Of a DNA stretch of 64,000 nt, positions 60,499-64,000 are shown piece by piece (positions within the stretch are counted from its first letter, which is position 1; the number at the start of each line of letters is the position of its first letter). Made by a program: the position numbers and the translations under genes. The stretch spans positions 1,798,001 to 1,862,000 of the forward strand of contig NZ_CP101990.1 in NCBI RefSeq assembly GCF_024508295.1, written 5' to 3'. This stretch comes from Aeromicrobium duanguangcaii. Its GTDB lineage: Bacteria > Actinomycetota > Actinomycetes > Propionibacteriales > Nocardioidaceae. The notes beneath the pieces are model-generated. The model was given only the letters and a program-made list of their open reading frames with translations. It was not told the origin of the DNA and did not search any database.

Positions 60499-61836
60499 AT
60501 GCGTCCGACCACCTCGATCCTGCACCTGGATCTGGACGCCTTCTTCGCGTCGGTCGAGCAGCGCGACAAGCCGTCCCTGCGCGGCAAGCCCGTGATCGTC
60601 GGCGGCATCGGCCAGCGCGGCGTGGTCTCGACGGCCTCCTACGAGGCGCGCCGCTACGGCGTCCGCTCGGCGATGAGCATGGCCGAGGCGCGCTCGCGGT
60701 GTCCGCACGCCGCGTTCCTGTCCGGCCGCTTCGACGCCTACCGGGCCGCGTCGGCCGTCGTGATGGAGCGGTTGCGGCGCCTCTCCCCCGCCGTCGAGCC
60801 GCTGTCCCTGGACGAGGCGTTCGTCGACCTCGCCGCGGATCCGGACTTCGACCCCGCGTCCGTGCCCGACCTGGTGGACCGGCTGCGAGGCGACGTGGCC
60901 GAGCTGACCGGCGGCCTGACGGCCTCCGTCGGGGTCGCCACGTCCAAGCTCATGGCCAAGATCGCCACCGAGATCGACAAGCCCGACGGCTCGTTCATCG
61001 TCGCGCCGGGCGCCGAGCGCGACCTGCTGGAGCCGATGCCGGTCACCGTCATCGCCGGCGTCGGGCCTGCCACCGCCGCCCGGCTGCACCACGTCGGGAT
61101 CTCCCGCGTGGGCGACGTCTGGCGTCATTCCGAGACCGAGCTGGTCGACCTGCTCGGGCAGGCCGCCGGGACCTCGCTGCACCGGCTGTCCCGCGGCATC
61201 GACGACCGGTCGGTCAGCTCGCACCGCGAGAACAAGTCCGTCAGCACCGAGGACACGTTCGAGACCGACATCGTCGACCGCGGCGAGCTGGGCCTGATCT
61301 GCGACGCCCTGGCCCGGCGCACGGCCGAGCGCCTGCGCAAGGCGGGACTGTCGGGCCGGACCGTCACCCTCAAGGTCCGCTATCACGACTTCACGACGCA
61401 CACGCGGTCCACGACCCTGCCCGGGCCGACCGACCAGACCCGGCTCATCGTGGCCACCGCCCGGCGGCTGCTCGACGCGACCGACACCGGCGGCGGCCTG
61501 CGCCTGCTCGGTGTGGGCGTCAGCGGCCTGGCCGACTGGGTCCAGGACGACCTGTTCGCCGAGGAGTCCGACGACGAGCCCGAGTCCGTGACGGAGGCGC
61601 CCCGCCTGCCCGCCGACCCGCCGCGCGCGCACGAGTGGTCGCCCGGCATGGACGTGCACCACGACGAGTACGGCGACGGGTGGGTCTGGGGCCGCGGGCT
61701 CGGCCTGGTGACGGTGCGCTTCGAGACCCGTCACACACCCGTCGGGCCGGTCCGCACCCTGCGCGCGGACGACCCCGCCCTGACACCCGGGCATCGTGAG
61801 TCGCCGTCGCCGGTGGCCGGTACGGTCGAGGAATGA
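60499..61836 (+). CDS. dinB: DNA polymerase IV
   Basis: 445-residue Y-family translesion polymerase. Catalytic Asp11 is in ILHLDLDAFFASVEQ, and Asp105-Glu106 in SLDEAFVDL. The thumb helix-hairpin-helix (GVGPATAARLHHVGI) and little-finger domain follow. A QDDLF clamp-binding motif lies near residue 352, and a C-terminal extension of about 75 residues (SPGMDVHHDEYGDGWVWG...) resembles the SH3-like tail of some actinobacterial DinB proteins. GACAAT 6 nt before the ATG suggests a leaderless mRNA. No SOS box was found, so it may not be damage-induced. Its stop overlaps the peptidase start (ATGA). Confidence 0.95.
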   Translation: MRPTTSILHLDLDAFFASVEQRDKPSLRGKPVIVGGIGQRGVVSTASYEARRYGVRSAMSMAEARSRCPHAAFLSGRFDAYRAASAVVMERLRRLSPAVEPLSLDEAFVDLAADPDFDPASVPDLVDRLRGDVAELTGGLTASVGVATSKLMAKIATEIDKPDGSFIVAPGAERDLLEPMPVTVIAGVGPATAARLHHVGISRVGDVWRHSETELVDLLGQAAGTSLHRLSRGIDDRSVSSHRENKSVSTEDTFETDIVDRGELGLICDALARRTAERLRKAGLSGRTVTLKVRYHDFTTHTRSTTLPGPTDQTRLIVATARRLLDATDTGGGLRLLGVGVSGLADWVQDDLFAEESDDEPESVTEAPRLPADPPRAHEWSPGMDVHHDEYGDGWVWGRGLGLVTVRFETRHTPVGPVRTLRADDPALTPGHRESPSPVAGTVEE

Positions 61837-63953
61837 CCGACGTCCCCCGCGCCCCTCGCCGTCCCCACGAGCGCACGCACCACGGCGACACCGTGATCGA
61901 CCCGTACGAGTGGCTGCGCGACAAGGACGACCCCGAGACGATCGCCTACCTCGAGGCCGAGAACGCCTGGGCCGAGGACACGACCTCGCACCTCGCCGAC
62001 CTGCGCGAGCAGATCTTCACCGAGATCAAGGACCGGACGCTCGAGAGCGACATGTCGGTCCCCGTCCGGCACGACCGCTGGTGGTACTACTCGCGCACCG
62101 TCGAGGGTCGCCAGTACGCGATCCGCTGCCGCGTCCCGATCGCCGGTCCCGACGACTGGGAGCCGCCCGTCGTCGAGCCCGGCGAGACCCTCCCGGGCGA
62201 GGAGGTGCTGCTGGACTCCAACGACGAGGCCGAGGGTCATGAGTTCTTCTCGCTGGGCACGTTCAGCCTGTCCGACGACGGCGACCTGCTGGCGTGGTCC
62301 GTCGACACCACCGGTGACGAGCGGTACACGATCCGCGTGCGCCGGCTCTCGACCGGCGAGGTCCTGTCCGACGTCGTCGAGGGTGCCGCGCCCGGCGCCA
62401 CGTGGTCGGCCGACGGTCGCTACCTCTTCTACGTCACCGTCGACGACGCCTGGCGCCCCCACCGCGTCTGGCGGCACGAGCTCGGCTCGTCCGAGGACGA
62501 CGTGCTGGTCTTCGAGGAGCCGGACGAGCGCTTCTTCGTCGGCCTCGGCCGCAGCAGCTCCGACCGCTTCCTGATCATCGGCGTCGGCTCCAAGATCACC
62601 AGCGAGATCCGGCTGCTCGACGCCACCGACCCCACCGGCGAGTTCCGTGTCGTGTGGCCGCGCCGCGAGGGCGTCGACTACTCGGTCGAGCACGTCATCG
62701 TCGGAGGCCGCGACCAGCTGGCCATCCTGCACAACGACGGCGCCGTGAACTTCGAGCTCGTCCTGGCTCCCCTCGACGACCCGACCGCCACCACGGTGCT
62801 CGTGCCGGGCTCGGACGAGGTGCGCCTCGAGGCGGCCGACGCCTTCGCCCGCCACCTCGTGCTCTCGTACCGGCGCGACGCCACGACCCGCCTGGCCCTG
62901 ATGGAGATCGGGCCCGACGGCATCGGCGCGCCCGTCGAGCTGGACTTCGACACCGAGCTGTTCACGTGCGGCCTCGGCGGCAACGCCGAATGGGACCCCA
63001 AGTACCTGCGCATCGGCTACACGTCCTACGTCGAGCCGGCGACGATCTGGGACCTCGATCCGACCACCGGCGAGCGGATCCTGCGCCGCCGGGCGCCCGT
63101 CCTGGGCGACTTCGACCCCGCCGACTACGAGCAGCACCGGGCCTGGGTGCGCGCCGAGGACGGCGCGATGGTCCCGCTGTCGATCGTCTGCCGCCGCGAC
63201 ACCCCGCGCGACGGCACGGCCCCCGCGTTGATCTACGGCTACGGCTCGTACGAGATCAGCCTCGACCCCGACTTCTCGATCTCGCGCCTGAGCCTGCTCG
63301 ACCGGGGCTTCGTCTACGCCGTGGCCCACGTGCGCGGCGGCGGCGAGCTCGGCCGGCGGTGGTACGACGAGGGCAAGCAGCTGGCCAAGATGAACACGTT
63401 CACCGACTTCATCGCGTGCGCGCGCCATCTGGCCGACGAGTCCTGGACCTCCCCCGACCGCCTCGTCGCCGAGGGCGGCAGCGCGGGCGGCCTGCTGATG
63501 GGCGCCGTCGCCAACCTGGCCCCCGACGCCTTCACGGGAATCTTCGCCGACGTGCCCTTCGTCGATCCGCTGACCACGATCCTCGACCCGTCCCTGCCGC
63601 TGACGGTCATCGAGTGGGACGAGTGGGGCGACCCGCTGCACGATCCCGAGGTCTACGCGTACATGAAGAAGTACACGCCGTACGAGAACGTGGCCGACGT
63701 GCACTACCCGTCGATCCTGGCCGGGACGTCCCTCAACGACACCCGCGTGCTCTACGTCGAGCCGGCGAAGTGGGTCGCGCGACTGCGCGAGGTCACCGGC
63801 GCCGAGCGGTCGGTCCTGCTGCGCACCGAGATGTCCGCGGGTCACGGCGGCGTCAGCGGACGCTACGCCGCCTGGCACCAGCGGGCCTGGGAGCTGGCGT
63901 GGATCATCGACACCGCCACCGCCGTTACCAGAGCCAACCAAAGAAACTCCTGA
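61833..63953 (+). CDS. ptrB: S9 family peptidase (oligopeptidase B / prolyl oligopeptidase)
   Basis: 706 residues, no signal peptide, so cytosolic. N-terminal DPYEWLRDKDDPETIAYLEAEN, then a seven-bladed beta-propeller (about 70-410) and the C-terminal alpha/beta hydrolase. Catalytic triad: Ser550 (GGSAGG), Asp636 (LNDTRV) and His671 (SAGHGG). Oxyanion and substrate-filter features such as YGYGSYE near 470 and VRGGGELGRRWYDEGK near 498 match oligopeptidase B, which cleaves after Arg or Lys in short peptides. ATG 61833 overlaps the dinB stop (ATGA), an unexpected pairing with a repair polymerase. The last 47 bases of the window after it show no feature. Confidence 0.94.
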   Translation: MTDVPRAPRRPHERTHHGDTVIDPYEWLRDKDDPETIAYLEAENAWAEDTTSHLADLREQIFTEIKDRTLESDMSVPVRHDRWWYYSRTVEGRQYAIRCRVPIAGPDDWEPPVVEPGETLPGEEVLLDSNDEAEGHEFFSLGTFSLSDDGDLLAWSVDTTGDERYTIRVRRLSTGEVLSDVVEGAAPGATWSADGRYLFYVTVDDAWRPHRVWRHELGSSEDDVLVFEEPDERFFVGLGRSSSDRFLIIGVGSKITSEIRLLDATDPTGEFRVVWPRREGVDYSVEHVIVGGRDQLAILHNDGAVNFELVLAPLDDPTATTVLVPGSDEVRLEAADAFARHLVLSYRRDATTRLALMEIGPDGIGAPVELDFDTELFTCGLGGNAEWDPKYLRIGYTSYVEPATIWDLDPTTGERILRRRAPVLGDFDPADYEQHRAWVRAEDGAMVPLSIVCRRDTPRDGTAPALIYGYGSYEISLDPDFSISRLSLLDRGFVYAVAHVRGGGELGRRWYDEGKQLAKMNTFTDFIACARHLADESWTSPDRLVAEGGSAGGLLMGAVANLAPDAFTGIFADVPFVDPLTTILDPSLPLTVIEWDEWGDPLHDPEVYAYMKKYTPYENVADVHYPSILAGTSLNDTRVLYVEPAKWVARLREVTGAERSVLLRTEMSAGHGGVSGRYAAWHQRAWELAWIIDTATAVTRANQRNS

Positions 63954-64000
63954 GAACGGAACACCGGGGCCCTGCTCGTCGTTGTACCCGGTGAAGCCAC

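Overview
This window is chromosomal DNA from a high-GC Gram-positive bacterium. The very high G+C, frequent GTG starts, many leaderless promoters and the gene families (DUF3159, DUF3710, DUF4193, DUF4235, DUF3093, DUF5998, DUF7455, SepH, coproporphyrin-type ferrochelatase, sigA with a Lys/Ala-rich head) point to Actinomycetota. The overall mix fits the Nocardioidaceae (for example Aeromicrobium or Nocardioides), but the genus is an inference. I saw no tRNA, rRNA, CRISPR array, insertion sequence or prophage.

Layout. 1-4.3 kb: 3'-truncated uvrB, then an SDR/carboxymuconolactone-decarboxylase-like pair divergent from a TetR regulator. 4.3-9.9 kb: lipid module. A FadA2-like thiolase is divergent from a FabG4-like reductase and an HtdX-like MaoC hydratase, an arrangement I recall from Mycobacterium tuberculosis Rv0243/Rv0242c/Rv0241c; then TesB thioesterase and a PAC2 protein. 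9.9-18 kb: dxs, a flavin-reductase-like gene, aconitase with an 18-bp palindromic operator, and a large SCO7613-type membrane protein. 17.9-28 kb: a conserved actinobacterial block (TrmA-like RNA methyltransferase, APC permease, two TrkA proteins, DUF3159, OB-fold, DUF3710, dut, DUF3093, DUF4235, DUF4193, suhB, hemH) resembling the M. tuberculosis neighbourhood Rv2689c-Rv2701c. 28-43.2 kb: MFS transporter, sepH, tdk, a phosphodiesterase-like enzyme, DUF5998, a GNAT/acyl-CoA-synthetase fusion, both topoisomerase IV subunits (parC, parE) flanking an lprG-P55-like pair and a beta-carbonic anhydrase, and DUF7455. 43.2-48.9 kb: secreted phospholipase-D-like protein, principal sigma factor sigA, a GCS2-type ligase, DUF4192.

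48.9-58.6 kb is the accessory, copper-themed part. The minus-strand operon encodes a His-containing membrane protein, YcnI, a CopC-CopD fusion broken by an apparent frameshift at a 4-base homopolymer, and a second YcnI-like protein lacking the N-terminal His. Across a shared 298-bp region with a CRP-type site, the plus strand encodes a secreted Ig-repeat protein, then what reads as a copper amine oxidase divided between two separately secreted polypeptides: one with the N-terminal D2/D3-like part and one with the catalytic domain plus Ig-like and C-terminal beta modules. A DUF305 lipoprotein and a type I signal peptidase follow. The divided oxidase is the most interesting item here. 58.6-64 kb: IclR-like HTH protein with an APC permease, then dinB overlapping a prolyl oligopeptidase-family peptidase.

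Two expression features recur. At least a dozen genes have a TANNNT-like hexamer ending only 6-7 nt before the start codon, the layout of leaderless mRNAs. Many neighbours are coupled by ATGA, GTGA or TGATG overlaps.
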